Assembly (NCBI GenBank): GCA_964016875.1
Contig: OZ024723.1
Coordinates: forward strand, 16,611,957 to 16,675,956
Origin: Fallopia convolvulus
Lineage: Eukaryota; Streptophyta; Magnoliopsida; Caryophyllales; Polygonaceae
DNA length: 64,000 nucleotides
Reading direction: 5' to 3'
The notes beneath the pieces are model-generated. The model did not search any database, was not told the origin of the DNA, and saw only the letters and a program-made list of their open reading frames with translations. Both the position numbers and the translations under genes were made by a program. The number at the start of each line of letters is the position of its first letter. The stretch's first letter is position 1. This document shows positions 10,117 through 23,481 of this stretch, one piece after another.

Positions 10117-12931
10117 TTACATTGCACTAGCAATACATCTATATCCATCTCCAACAGCCAGATCCAATTTTTGATCAACCACCCAATTGCAGTTAAAAAT
10201 ATCTATGGCCATCTTCTCTCTAATCGCCAGCATGTGCGCATCATCAAGACCATCCAAGCTAAGTCCCAATGCAAGAGCTTCAATATACTTGATGCAATAG
10301 ACACCACAATTACCATTGAAAAATAAAACAAAATGACTGAATTAATCAAAAAAATATACATAATTACACAGGATAACTGAATTAAAATAACACAAGGCAA
10401 CCTACCTAGAATAATCTTGACAAAGCAAAGCGTCTCTAGACCAAGTGAAATCAGCATCCAAGCCCTCAAGATGATCAAACCTCCCACTTTTCTTCATTAG
10501 AAACGGAAGCAGCTTGGTAAAAGGTTGTATATAACTGGAAAGCTCCTCCATCGTATACAAATCCCGAAAACAGTCAAATACAGTCATGTGGCGACGATGC
10601 AAGTTAATTTCCAATACAACCCAATGTTCACACCTCCCTTTTGAAAGGTGAACTGGTGTATAAACCTTTGTCACCTCACCACGAACCCATGATTTCCCAA
10701 AGAGACGAGGCTTCCAACCAGTAAAATAATCGAACACATCGCTTGGCACATTATCATTTCGAACGATATAACACTCCACTTCAATAGGCGTGAATCTCTT
10801 GTACCAAATCCAATCCATAATAACCACATTCTTGAAGTCATCAGCATGATCATGTATAATTTTCCTCAAATAATACAAAGCCTCACAGAAATGCTACAAA
10901 AAGACATGAAATGTCACATAATTAATTTGACAACAACAAAATATCATTTGATCATATACTTACCTCATCTCCTAACCAAAGACCTCTAGTCTTGAGCAGT
11001 CTAAAAAATTTCTTGTTCAGCATTTGATCAGATCCAGCCACAGTAGCATTTTTATCACTAACACAAAAAAAGAGACTGTCATCGGAGCATTATAAACATG
11101 CAGTCATCATCATCATCATCACATTACTGTCATCACAATGCAATCAACACAAAAAAACCCTGTCATCATAACATTACTGTCATCATAAAATTATAAACAC
11201 ACTATCATCGCAATACTATCATCACAAAACTGTCAGAACACTACTATCATCACAAACTATCATCATAAAAAAAAACAGATAACATAACTAATAAATAACA
11301 TACCCGTTATTATACCAATCGTAAAATGGTTTACGAACATCATCTTCATAAAAGGAATGCTTTGGAGCCTTAGGAAATGCAGCAACCCTCTTTTTCTTTA
11401 ACTTCTTATCCTTCTCAATAGTATATGGAGTTGTGGTTGAAGCACCTGGCTTCAAAAATCTGGTAGACCTCCTAAGTTCAACTGTTTCCTTTGCATCATC
11501 ATCAGATTGAACCGTTGGATTATGAAAATTTTCATCAATCTTAGAGGTTGCACCTTCTTTTGAAGCTTGAAACAAAGAACCAAACAAATGACCATGCTCA
11601 GTAAGTTGAGAACAATTATCCATTACATCTTGTAAAAGTCCACGCATGTCAAAACCTAACTCATCCGAGGAGACAGAAAAAAAGCTTGAACCTAACTCAC
11701 CTGGGTCATCAATTCTGTCATCAACCTCTGCTTGATCTTTGACAGGTTCATCAACATCTTCTCTGTCATCAACCCTTGCTTTATCCACAACTGGTTCTTC
11801 ATGATTAACTTCCATGTCATCACCACCAACTTGATCCTTCACTGGTTCATCCTCATTAACTTCTTTGTCATCACCACCATGCTCTTTACCATCTTTCATA
11901 GGCTCAACCAACTCAGTTGCCTTGCTCTTGCCTTGATCTTCCTTCATCCACAATTGGTTCTTCATCATTAACTTCCCTGTCATCACCACCAACTTGATCC
12001 TTCACTGGTTCATCATCATTAACATCTTTGTCATCACCACCTTGCTCTTGACCATCTTTGTCATGAACCAACTCAGTTGTCATCTTTGTTATCACAGGCT
12101 CAACCAACTCAGTGGCCTTGCTCTTTCCTTGCTCTTGTATTGGAAGTATATCTAGTGGAACATACTTCACCAACTGCAAATTCATACCTTCACCTCCATC
12201 TTTAACAGAAATGTCATCATCAGGGGACAACCTCAAAGACTCAATGCCTTTGCAATCACTTTCTCTCACTGGTTCCACACTTACAATGCGAATCTCATCA
12301 CTGTTATCATCAGAAACAGAATCTTGGTCTTTAGATTTCAGTTTCTTTTCAATTCTATCAACCCTGCTGTTAACTTTCACAACTTGCATCTCAACACGCT
12401 GCACTTGACTCTGAAGAGTTTTCATCATTCTAATCATATCATCTTGCAGGGAACGCATACTTTCCCTCAAAGATTTAACCCAAGATGGCTCTTCCATTTT
12501 ATCGTACTCTTCTGCCTTCTCCTTTCCCTTGGAAGAAACTGGATCCTCATCAACTTCATCAAATTTAGCCTTCTCCTTGGCCATTGACAAAATCCTAGCA
12601 ACTTCAAAATCAGTTTCATTGTCATCCACATCCTTTTCCTCTAGAAAGTCCTTCTCTACAGCTTCATTAGAATCTTTCTTCAACTTTGGCCTCTTGCATT
12701 TTTCAATAATCTCAGGCACATTGTTGGCACGACTCTTCCGACCACTCACACCCGAATCCTTTGAACCCTTTGAATCCTTCGGGCTCTTGTGATCCTTTCC
12801 AATCCTCGGAATCTTATGCATACTGTCATAACCCTTAGTTTTAGCCACTCTAGGAAGTTGTAATCTCCTACCTTCCCTCTTCACAATTTCAGAGCGCTCT
12901 TTCGGTTTCTCTTCAGATTCCTTTTTCCTAC
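10117..12931 (-). pseudogene. DUF1985-Ulp1 (VANC-like) gene, 3' half with C48 protease domain
   Basis: C-terminal half of the gene that starts at 40811. Minus-strand exons: coding from the insertion edge at 12931 down to 11304, then 11057-10964, 10893-10406 and 10336-10117 (stop TAA), with phases that agree across the last four. The upstream part is Lys/Glu-rich and highly charged (12884-11304), with acidic tandem units around GGDDKEVN and GKSKATELVEP. The last three exons form a Ulp1/peptidase C48 domain: LGDEHF, then CEHWVVL with the catalytic His, TVFDC with the Asp, and NGNCGVYCIKYIEALALG with the Cys. C48 enzymes process SUMO. A frameshift near 11940 separates the two acidic repeat blocks. 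The intron at 11058-11303 is full of TGTCATCA and TATCATCA. Disrupted by the LTR element at 12932. Confidence 0.8.
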
Positions 12932-15775
12932 CCCTTTTGTAATAACTGCGGTTTTTAAGGAAATTTTTGAATTTTTCTCGGATATCCTTTTAATCTCTTT
13001 GTCCGTTTTAACGCTTAATCCAATATTTTTATTGGAGATTAAATCCTAGAAAAATTCTTGGTGATATCCTAAAATCACAAAGAAATGATTTTATGGGTCG
13101 GTGTGAATTCTAGGATTTTTCAGTGGAAAAAGAATATTTATTGGATAAGCCGTCTTTTTAATTATGTACTGTAAAAGATTTAAAATACGAAACGGAAGCC
13201 TTAAAAATTGAAGGTAGCGAGATAAAATCATGGAAAATTGGTTTTATTGGTCTACATAATTTACGGGACGTTTTTCGTTTAGTAAGTTTTTCCATCCGAG
13301 GTACATAATTTTACCGCTTTAACGTGAGTCCCATTCCGAGACGGAAAATTCTATTAGGCCGACATTATTTTCTTAGTGGGGAAGGAAAGCTAAGTTGGAT
13401 AGGAGGACTTATCTTCTTTCTCGTAGTTGAGTTTGGAAAGAAACCAGAGGTGTGTTCGAGAGCTAATTTGGACGTGACGACGACGAACTCGAGAGCTCTT
13501 TCTCACCGCTGGCGTCTTCTTCTCCTCCGCCTTCCTATGCTCCTCCACCTTCTCTTCTTCCTCTCTGGGTCTTGTTGGATGTTGCTGCTGCAGAAGAAGG
13601 AAACCAGGCCAGCGAGAAATCAGGACGAGAACGACGTACTCGGGAGGAAAGAACTCATCGTCGGCTTCCTTCTCTGCCTCGCTGCCCACGCCGCCGACGT
13701 TCACTAGCTAATCCGACCACCACCCACCACCAGGGCCGCCGCCGGGCAATACCCGACCACCCTCGAGCTTGGGGATCGAGCCACTATCGAGCCAAACGAG
13801 CCATGGGCTCGAGTGAAGGTATATACGATCGAAATTAATTAGCGGGTTAGTTGCGGAGTCACCGTAAGGACCTTTCGGTTCCGCTTTGCTAATTAAATTT
13901 ATGGTTTTTATAATCTTGACGTTGATACGGTCCCACAGGTTCAAACCGCTCGAGAAACGGACGTCAGGATCTTCAGTTATAGCGAATACAAGTTTTGGAC
14001 ACCGATTGGCAGGTAAAGGACTTCGGATAATTACTCGGGATTCGTTGTTAATCCGTTTGATCCGAGATTTAGTCATCTTTAAAATCTATTGCTAATGAAC
14101 AATTTTTATTTAGAAAATTGTTTCAAAAGTGAAGCGGATAATTAGTTATAATTCCGCCAAGATGGCTCCTTAAAGCATGATAACTAAGGATTTATTATGA
14201 ATCGATATTCGGAAATCAAATCGTTTATCGATTAGAAAGTTGTAGGAGTTGAGAATAAAACTAAGAAGTGTATCCATGAGCTCGTTGTTGAGAAATCTTT
14301 TGTTATATTTGACAGAAGGGTGATAAAGATTATTGTTGAATTGCTAAGGACGTTGAGCACGCCTTCTAAGGCAAGTGGACGGTTCTCTCTTGCATTATGG
14401 TTATTAAATGAGGAATTGAATCCCATTTAATATTTGTGTGCTTAATAAAATATGATAGGTTGTTATATTTGTTAGAAATAATGACCATGTTGTTTATTCA
14501 GTTTTGCGGTAGAACTGGATTTACGTCCATTATGGGTGACCTTGGATGCTGTCTCACGCTGAGACATTGTTATTGAATTAAGGTAGTTTCAGAGAGGGGA
14601 ATGTGGTTCCATATCCTCTCTTTAGAAAGATTACATTAGGAGGGGCCTAATCCTAATGGAGGGTCATGACTCTTCCCCTGCTCTTCGTGTGAGAGGGGTG
14701 ATGCGCACTCTAGCTAAGTGCAATTGGCGGTGCAGTGTAGACGACAGGGTAATAGGCCTCTCTGATCTCTACATCACCATATGCAAATGAAAGATCAAGG
14801 ATAGCTTAAGTCCTGTGATCTTGGTACAGGGTAGATGACCATGGATGAAATTGTCCGGTGATCTCTACAATACCAAAATATTTCGGCAGTAGTTCGAGTC
14901 GATTATGAATCACCAACCTGTTTGTGAAAAGTTTTGAAAGTAATATAAGATAAGTGCGTTAGGCACATTAATATACCTGAATGGTTCGTCCATTTGGAAA
15001 GCCATTCTTGCTCCCGGTTATGAATGATTCTTAATCAAACTTTGATTAAGTCAATCTGATTAGTCGACGGAGACTTTTCAAGATGTTATGTGATTAATAT
15101 GAGTTCCCAACAATTGTTTATGCTTCTTAAAGAAACCACAAGCGGTGGTGTTCTCTCTCTTGATTATGCGAGTCTCCTTCTTATTCTCTATAAGACTGCT
15201 AACTGTTGGATCATAATCCGAGTCTAATCGGATTTGGATGCCAATATGTTTAGTTACAACCATAAGAACCAAGTTAGTTTCTCCGCTTGCTTAGTCTTTC
15301 ATTAGACTATCCCGTCCATTTTCTTTTCTTTTATATGGTCGGCTGGTGTCCACCGTTGGTTTACGACACATCAGGTTCCTTCTTGGAAGTTGATTCAAGA
15401 TGCGGATTCAGAGGTTTGAAGCTCCAGATGTTGAAGAAAGGTTTTCCAATGGCTATACTCGAGTGAAGATCATGGTTAAACTACTTCAAAGCGAAGCTGA
15501 GTTCAGAAATAAGAACTTAAGGAAGACTTGATGAAGATTTTGTTTAAATAGAAGGTTGTTCTATTTATTTACTAATTTTTTTTAAGTTAAGGCTTGTATA
15601 AGACCTTTTATTCTCTTTTCCGCTGTAAAGTTTTACTTAATTTTGTTAGGTTTTAAATGGTTTCATTTACCTTGTTTTAGTTTGTTTAGTCAGTTTAAAG
15701 CCTTGGGTAGCTTCGGTTTAGTCTTAATCGGGGTTACTGGCGGTAATACCTTTAGGGTAGGAAGGGGGTGTTACA
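12932..15775 (+). repeat. 5' LTR of the Tekay-like element
   Basis: Runs TG...CA. Its terminal 1.3 kb match 38155-39496 at roughly 96 percent by eye, and the whole matches 22573-19758 in inverse orientation. Open frames within it (for example around 13324-13838) appear in the other LTR copies with different breaks and are not genes. Confidence 0.88.
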
Positions 15776-15779
15776 GAAG

Positions 15780-15791
15780 TGGTATCAGAGC
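15780..15791 (+). other. Primer-binding site (initiator tRNA-Met type)
   Basis: TGGTATCAGAGC four bases after the LTR end, the usual Ty3/Gypsy and Ty1/Copia PBS complementary to the 3' end of initiator Met tRNA. Confidence 0.92.
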
Positions 15792-18700
15792 TAAAAGTTC
15801 CTAAGTCTTGCTTAAGACTTTCATCTTTTATATAGAATTACGGAGAATTCTATATGGGTGTTATCTTAGAACCATTTATGGAAAGTGGTTAAGATTGGAA
15901 GCTAGACTTGTGAAGAGATAGAAGGAGAAAAGGGAATTGGAGAACATGAGGTAATAAGTTTGTAGTAAACTTGTAATAGCTTTTGTGAAAAAGGTCCTAT
16001 GGTGGACATTTGATTCCCTGGAGATGGGAATGGATTCCGAGAAGGATCCAAGGTAAGATTAGGTTAAGATTCCTAAAGTTGACTCGGTTCTAGACCAAGT
16101 TCTCAATGAATTCCTATTCTCTCTTGAGAGTCTGAATAGGGTATATCCTCGTCGTTTCTTCCATATTAGGAAATTTCTTGTGAGATTTTGAAGTTAAGTA
16201 TTGTACTTCATAAAGACTTTCTAGTTTGAAGGTTTCCTATTTTAAGCTCGTATGATGGAAGATTTCAAGTTAAGAATTTTTATTAGAAATTTCATGATTC
16301 AAAGTTATGTGAAAGAAATTGTTTATTCCTTTTCTTGAAATGTGAAAGTTCAAATGTTGTCTTTAAAAAGAAAATTTTAAAGTGAGTTTCTTTGACATCG
16401 AAGTCATAAGAGTAAGAGTTTTCATGAGAATATTTTTATAGGAATTTCTGAATTTTGTTGAAATTCGATTTTCAATAGAAGGAATGAGTTGGAACCTCTA
16501 CTTCTAAGTATTAAGATTTGGAAAATCTTGTGAGTGTTGAGTGATTCTAAAAGATCAGTATGGATCATGAAGTGATGTAAGAGAATCCTGAATAGAAAGG
16601 GATTACCTTTGGAAACTTTCTTCAACAACTATGTTTGTGACTCTATAGTATAGAATCATGGATATTCTGTACTTTTCTTTGCTTAGTTGGAAGTTAAAGA
16701 GCTCTGAAGTGCTCAAATGTTGGATCAATTGAATTGTTAATATATTGGAAAATGCAATTCGATTTTTAACCTGATAGTGTTCAAACTCAGATATTCATAT
16801 ATGATGGAGAAGTCTAGTTTGTTTACCAATGTTGAATTGGGATAGGTTCAAGAATATTTTGTTTGGACATGTGCATTCATTCTTCTGTTAAAAGAAACTG
16901 GAAATTAAAGGACTTTCCTTTTATGTAGAGAGATATTATGATTGGATGTCTTGAACTGGATGTAGAGTTTGACAATTCACTTTTCGTGTTGAGATTGAAA
17001 TGAAGATTAAGTTGTAGAAGGATCGTTGTTTTGCAAGTGGCTAGACTCAAGCATTGAACTTTTGTTAATGTAGCATTGTATCATCATTATAAAGTAATAT
17101 GTCAAGATGACATACAAGTTGAGAGCGACCTTGGAAGAATTTGTCATGAGGATAAAAATGTTGGAATCACATTTTCCCTAAAAGATTGCAAGTAAATGGA
17201 CGCAAGCAATCAACTCCTTTATGAAACTTGCGAAATTAAGTTGGGTTGAGATTGAGTTAAATCAGGCAGAGATTACTCAATACTATGGATTATAGAAAAA
17301 TCTGGTAAGATGTCTAATTAAGAAAAGTCAAGGTATGTCATCAGGTTCTACCTTGAAGAGGGAATGAAATGTTACATTCGAATGGAAAGGTGAGGCTCAG
17401 AAGTGAATTGGAGTATCTTAGCTCCTTTGAGACTCGGTTTTGATTCAAAACTTTTGCCAGGTTGGTAAAGTCAGCTAATGTGCAAGTGTCAGCACAGAAC
17501 TAGGGCAAAGCATTAGTAGCATCATTAAGATAAGGTCAGTAATTTTAATTGATGCATTGGCTTGGCGCGCCAAATTCTTCAAGAGAGTAGCTAATCTTTG
17601 TTTCCATAATATTCAAAGTTAAAGCAAGTATGTTAGTAATCTATGTCGAGTTCCTGTCAAGTTGTTATGATTTAAGAGATATTTGAAATCGTTTTGTGAT
17701 TTTCTCCTTTGAGAAAAATCTTATGACTTTGTAGAATTCTGATATGAATTTTTAAAGAAATGTTGATTTGATATACGGAATTCATGAATAAAATTTTCTA
17801 CGGTTTTCATGGTGGTGAGTAAGAACGTGATTTGTCTTCCATCTTGATCACATGGTAAGGCAAGATTACATGTCTTATTCCTATGAGAATGCAGTAAAGG
17901 ATTATGTTTATTTTATCTCCCCATCCTGATCACATGGTGGAATAAGATCACATAATTCCTTGGGTTTTAAAGAATGGTTTCTAGTATGATTTGGCAATCA
18001 TATAAGTTTTGCAATTATATGAGTTTTGCAAGTGTAGTTGGTTGAGATGAAAAGATGCAAGTTTTCCTTTGCATCATAGCAATTTCTATATCTAATATCT
18101 TGTAAAACTCCTTTGAGTTAATACATCCTTGGTATCCTATACCATTTAAGGAGTATGGTCAAACTTCCCAAAACGGTTCGATTATAAGTAAAGAAATTTG
18201 GTAAGATTCTTTACAAATCTATGTTGGTCTCTGAAGAGCATGGAGTAACTCCGTACTTCTCTAAAAGTTTGGGATTGTTTCAGTCAACGGTTATTGGAAT
18301 TCTCTAACCAGTTTGCTAGTAGTTCATCTTGGTTGACGTCATGACCTAAGAAAGTCATTGCCTTTTTAGCGGAATTGTCCTTGAAAGTAAGTTGATATGG
18401 ACTCCTGGGATGGAACCCTTTCTAAGGAATGATATTATAGTAATCCTTTCTTTGGAGTAAAGGATGTACTAGTAATTTCTCCATTAGTTGTTATTTGTTT
18501 TCATGTTGTCTTGAAAACTTAAATCTCTTTGAGATAAGATAGTCAAGTAAGGACTTTAAGCAGAACTCCAATAGGTCTGAAGTTTGGATATGTAAATTAG
18601 TATTGATATTCAATCTCAGCCTGATAAGTTGTTGGATATAGAGAGTGGACACGTGAGGATATGTTTTTAATCCTAAGAGTTAGGTTGCTCAACAAGTCAA

Positions 18701-19527
18701 AATGTTAAGTGAAGTCTAAACAGTTCTTTGATGAAAAAGACTGAAAATTGTCAATGGAGACAATTTTGTTGGAAATTATTGGACTAAAGGTATTATTGTC
18801 CAATATGCTGGTATAGTAATGCGTAAGAATGTAGTTTGAAGTAGTTGAGAGAGATAACTACTTTTGAATGTCAGTATGCCCAAGCTGAGTTATGGTTGAG
18901 AAAAGGATGTAAAGGATTGACAAGATAGGTTATTATCTTGTCATGTGTTGGATAAATCTCATATTCTTGGTTAAGGTAATACTGAGATTTTATCCCAAGA
19001 AAGGAAATTGAGTAAGGATTCTAAGTAATCCTTGTAAAGAAAATAATTTGAGAAGGACTAAAGGTTTAGTTTGGATGACAACAAGGTTGTGTGAATCCCC
19101 TAGGATGTTATTCAAAATATGTTGACCAGATCAAGGAAAAGCAGTATGGGAAAGTAATATTGTTTAACATCATTGGGGAAGATCAAGATGGTAAGACACC
19201 AAAAATTGTTATTTAAGACCATGGATTGCTTGGTTTCAAGACTGTTCATGTGTATCTGTTATTGATGCGCTTTGAAAGCTTATTTCAAAGGAAGCATAGT
19301 TATTTGCTTAATTAGTTCATCCTGGAACAAGTAAATGTATAAGGTTTTTAAGATAAAACTTTTGATGGACTGAAATGAAGTGAAATGTCACCGAGTTCAT
19401 TTTGATATGTTTAGTTTGTCTGGAAGTCCTGATTGAGCATAGAAGACCAGATGAAATGTTATAGTCTCTTCCTGTTTCAGAATGAAAGTGGGAAGATGTT
19501 TCAATGGATTCTTGTCATTAGTCGTTC
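15792..19527 (+). pseudogene. Decayed gag-pol of the Tekay-like element
   Basis: No long open frame survives. Recognisable traces near the end: at about 19310-19500 the translated order HPGTSK ... CLVC ... EHRRPDE ... KWEDVSMDS corresponds to the integrase H2C2 zinc finger and the start of the catalytic core of Tekay/Del elements (HPGSTKMY, C-x2-C, EWKWEDISMDF). Upstream, only scattered fragments suggest gag, protease, reverse transcriptase and RNase H. Integrase is cut off at about 19527, where an LTR fragment begins. The density of stops is far higher than the LTR divergence would predict. Confidence 0.6.
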
Positions 19528-19757
19528 AAGAACTTAAGGAAGATCGGATGAAGATTTTGTTTAAATAGAAGGTTGTTCTATTTATTTACTAATTTATTTT
19601 AAGTTAAGGCTTGTATAAGACCTTTTATTCTCTTTTCCGCTGTAAAGTTTACTTAATTTTGTTAGGTTTTAAATGGTTTCATTTACCTTGTTCTAGTATG
19701 TTCTGTCAGGTTAAAGCCTTGGGTAATTCTGGTTTAGTCCTAATCAGGGTTACTGGC
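19528..19757 (+). repeat. LTR fragment, forward arm of a palindrome
   Basis: Matches the last part of the 5' LTR (about 15519-15741) but stops about 35 bp before the LTR end. It abuts its own reverse complement: GGGTTAC, then nine bases, then GTAACCC at about 19747-19769. Confidence 0.85.
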
Positions 19758-22573
19758 GGTCGGTAACCCCGATTAGAACTAAACCGAAGCTACTCAAGGC
19801 TTTAACCTGACAGAACTTACTAGAACAAGGTAAATGAAACCATTTAAAACCTAACAAAAACTTTACAGCGGAAAAGAGAATAAAAGGTCTTATACAAGCC
19901 TTAACTTAAAAGAATAACTAAATAGAACAACCTTCTATTTAAACAAAATCTTCATCAAGTCTTCCTTAAGTTCTTATTTCTGAAACTCAGCTTCGCTTTG
20001 AAGTAGTTCAACCATGATCTTCACTCAAGTATAGCTATTGGAAACCTTTCTTCAACTTCTGGAGCTTCAAACCTCGGAATCCTCCTCTTGAATTAACTTC
20101 CAAGAAGAACCTGATGTATCGTAAACCAACGGTGGACACCAGCCAACCATATAAAAGAAAAGAAGATGGACGGGTTAGTCTAATGAAAGACTAAGCAAGC
20201 GGAGAAACTAACTTGGTTCTTATGGTTGTAACTAAACATATTGGCATCCAAATCCGATTAGACTCGGATTATGATCCAACAGTTAGCAGTCTTATAGAGA
20301 ATAAGAAGGAGACTCGCATAATCAAGAAAGAGAACACCACCGCTTGTGGTTTCCTTTACGAAACATGAACAATTATTGGGAACTCATATTAATCACATAA
20401 CATTTTGAAAAGCCTCCGTCGAATAATCAGATTGACTTAATCAAAGTTTGATTAAGAATCATTCATAACCGGGAGCAAGAATGGCTTCCCGACTGGACGA
20501 ACCATTCAGGTATATTAATGTACCTAACGCACTTATCTTATATTACTTTCAAAACTTTTCACAAACAGGTTGGTGATTCATAATCGACTCGAACTACTGC
20601 CGAAATATTTTGGTATTGTAGAGATCATCGGAGTATTTCCTCCATGGTCATCTACCCTGTACCAAGATCATAGGACTTATGATATCCTTAATCTTTCATT
20701 TGCATATGGTGATGTAGAGAACAGAGAGGCCTATTACCCTGTCGTCTACACTGCACCGCCAATTGCACTTAGCTAGAGTGCGCATCACCCCTCTCACACG
20801 AAGAGCAGAGGAAGAGTCATGACCCACCATTAGGATTAGGCCCCTCCTAATGTAATATTCTTTTAAAGAGAGGATATGGAACCACGTTCCCCTCCCTGAA
20901 ACTACCTTAATCAACAACAATGTCTCAGCATGAGACAGCATACAAGGTCACCCATAACGGACCTAAATCCAGTTCTACAACAAAACTGAATAAACAACAT
21001 GGTCATTATTTCTAACAAACATAACAACCTATCATATTTTAATAGGCGCACAAGTTGTTCCCAACACAAATATTAAATGGGATTCAATTCCTCATTTAAT
21101 AACCATAATGCAAGAGAGAACCGTCCACTTGCCTTGGAAGGCGTGCTCAACGTCCTTAGCAATTCCAACAGTAATCTTTATCACCCTTCTGCCAAATATA
21201 ACAAAAGGATTTCTCAACAACGAGCTCACGGAAACACTTCTTAGTTGTATACTCAAATTCTACAACTTCCTAATCCATAAACGATTAAATTTCCGAATAT
21301 CGATATATAATAAATCCTTAGTTATCATGCTTTAAGGAGCCATCTTAGCAGAATTATAACTAATTATCTGCTTCACTTTTGAAACAATTTTCTAAATAAA
21401 AAATTTTCATTAGCAACAGTTCTTAAAGGTGACCAAATCTCGGATCAAACGAATTAACAACAAATCCCGAGTAATTATCCGAAGTCCTTTACCTGCCAAT
21501 CGGTATCAAAACTTGTATTCGCTATAACTGAAGATCCTGACGTCCGTTTCCCAAGCGGTTTGAACCTGTGGGATCGTATCAACGTCAAGATTATAAAAAC
21601 CATAAATTTAATTAGCAAAGCGGAACCAAAAGGCCCTTACGGTGGCTCTGCAATCAACCCGCTAATTAGTTTCGATCGTATATACCTTCACTAGAGCCCA
21701 TGGCTCGTTTGGCTCGATAGTGGCTCGATCCCCGAGCTCAAGGGTGGCTGGGTGATGCCCGACGGCAGCCCTTACGGTGGGTGGTGGTCGGAGGAGCTAC
21801 CGATCGCCGACGGCGACGTATGGCGAGGCAAGAAAGCTAGCCGGCGGTGAAGGCTCTTTCTCCTGAGACCGTCGTTCCGTCTAATTCTCTTGTTGGTTCC
21901 TTCTTCCGTTGCAGCAACATCAAGGCCAAACAGAAAATGGAAGAAGATGAGATGAAGGTGAGGATGGAGGTGGAAGGGGAAGAAGATGGTGGCCGGCGGT
22001 GAAGGGTGCTCACGAGTCCGTCGTTCTCGTCCAACTCCCTCTCGGTTCTGGTTCTTTTGTTTTTCAAACCAAAAGATAGACTTTGATGAGGCAAGAAGAT
22101 AAGCGTCCCAATACACTCTCTGATTGCTTCCTTAATAAGGCAAGAAAGGCGGTTTACAAAACCAAACCCGTCTCGGAACGGGACTCGCGTTAAAGCGGTA
22201 AAATTATGTACCTCGGGTGGAAAAACTTACTAAATACAAAACGTCCCGTAAATTATGTAGACCAATAAAACCAATTTTCCATTATTTTATCTTGCTACCT
22301 TCAATTTTTAAGGCTTCTGTTTCGTATTTTAAATCCTTTCCGGTACATAATTAAAAAGACGGCTTATCCAACAAATATTCTTTTTCCACTGAAAAATCCT
22401 AGAATTCACACCGATCCATAAAATCATTTCTTTGTGATTTTAGGATATCACCAAGAATTTTCTAGGATTTAATCTCCAACAAAAATATTGGATTAAGCGT
22501 TAAAACGAACAAAGAGGTTAAAAGGATATCCGAGAAAAATTCAAAAATATCCACAAAAACCGCAGTTATTACA
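19758..22573 (-). repeat. Inverted third copy of the Tekay-like LTR
   Basis: Reverse complement of almost the entire 5' LTR. It ends CGCAGTTATTACA at 22573, the inverted form of the LTR start. It lacks the last 30-odd bases of the LTR at its 19758 edge. Confidence 0.88.
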
Positions 22574-23088
22574 TTAGTACCCCCTTAAAAATGGTTTCGT
22601 CCTCGAAACCAAGGAGAACTCAGATCACAAGGAAGGATAGCATAAGCACACATACACACAACCACTACAAACCTATACAGAAGTTTGTAGTACCACCTTA
22701 AAAAAACATGTTGTTACTTCTGCACAAAGCACAAACAACCATTGCTTAGTTACCAAACTTCTTCTTTACAATGTTCATTAACTTTGGAAAATGGCTCAGC
22801 ATTTCCTGTCTAGTTTCTCAAGTCTTTTCCTTACCTCCATTTTTAGGCCAAGGTAGCCTAATCAAAGGTATTTTTTTCTTATTCACGATTCAACCTGGCC
22901 TTTCTTCATAGAGGTCATTTGGTTGAATATCCATCTTATTATTATTGAGTACATGAGATATATTGATCGCATACTATCAAGGAAAACATAACGGATAGAA
23001 TGCACCGAAGGTGGCAATACCAACTATTAATCAAGTTTACCAGTTCCTTCCAGTATTTTGAAAGATCCAACATAGCGAGCATTTACGT
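22574..23088 (-). pseudogene. Inverted 3' internal end with pol C-terminal remnant
   Basis: Reading minus from 23088: a degenerate integrase C-terminal/GPY-like and chromodomain-proximal stretch (F-x-I-L-E-G-T-G-K, LPPS-like motifs with stops), then the A/G-rich 3' end of an internal region just before the inverted LTR at 22573. The segment 22574-22779 is the mirror of 23089-23279. Confidence 0.6.
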
Positions 23089-23279
23089 TGTAAAGAAGAA
23101 GTTTGGTAACTAAACAGTGGTTGTTTTGTGCTTGGTGCAAAAGTAACAACATTTTTTTTAAGGGGCTACTACAAACATTTGTATAGATTTGTAGTGGTTT
23201 TGTGCGCTTATGCTTTCCTTCCTTGTGATCCGAGTTCTCCTTGGTTTCGAGGACGAAACCATTTTTAAGGGGTTACTAA
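23089..23279 (+). other. Forward 3' internal end with polypurine tract
   Basis: Begins TTGTAAAGAAGAAGTTTGGT and ends ATTTTTAAGGGGTTACTAA directly before the 3' LTR at 23280. AAGGGG is the likely polypurine tract. It is the inverse of 22574-22779, with a 309-bp unique loop between the arms. Confidence 0.75.
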
Positions 23280-23481
23280 TGTAATAACTGCGGTTTTTAA
23301 GGAAATTTTTGAATTTTTCTCGGATATCCTTTTAATCTCTTTTTCCGTTTTAACGCTTAATCCAATATTTTTATTGGAGATTAAATCCTTGAAAAATTCT
23401 TGGTGATATCGTAAAATCACAAAGAAATGATTTTATGGATCGGTGTGGAAAAGAATATTTATTGGATAAGCCATCTTTTTA
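23280..23481 (+). repeat. 3' LTR of the Tekay-like element, first part
   Basis: Matches 12932-13160 (with a small deletion) and then runs straight into the Athila-like LTR. The 1141 bp equivalent to 13161-14301 is missing. TTTTTA at 23476-23481 belongs to both elements. Confidence 0.85.

Noticed and set aside
13324..14095. Open frames in the 5' LTR (127, 122 and 104 codons)
   Set aside because: They lie in a repeat present inverted at 21.6-22.2 kb with different breaks; they are LTR sequence, not genes.
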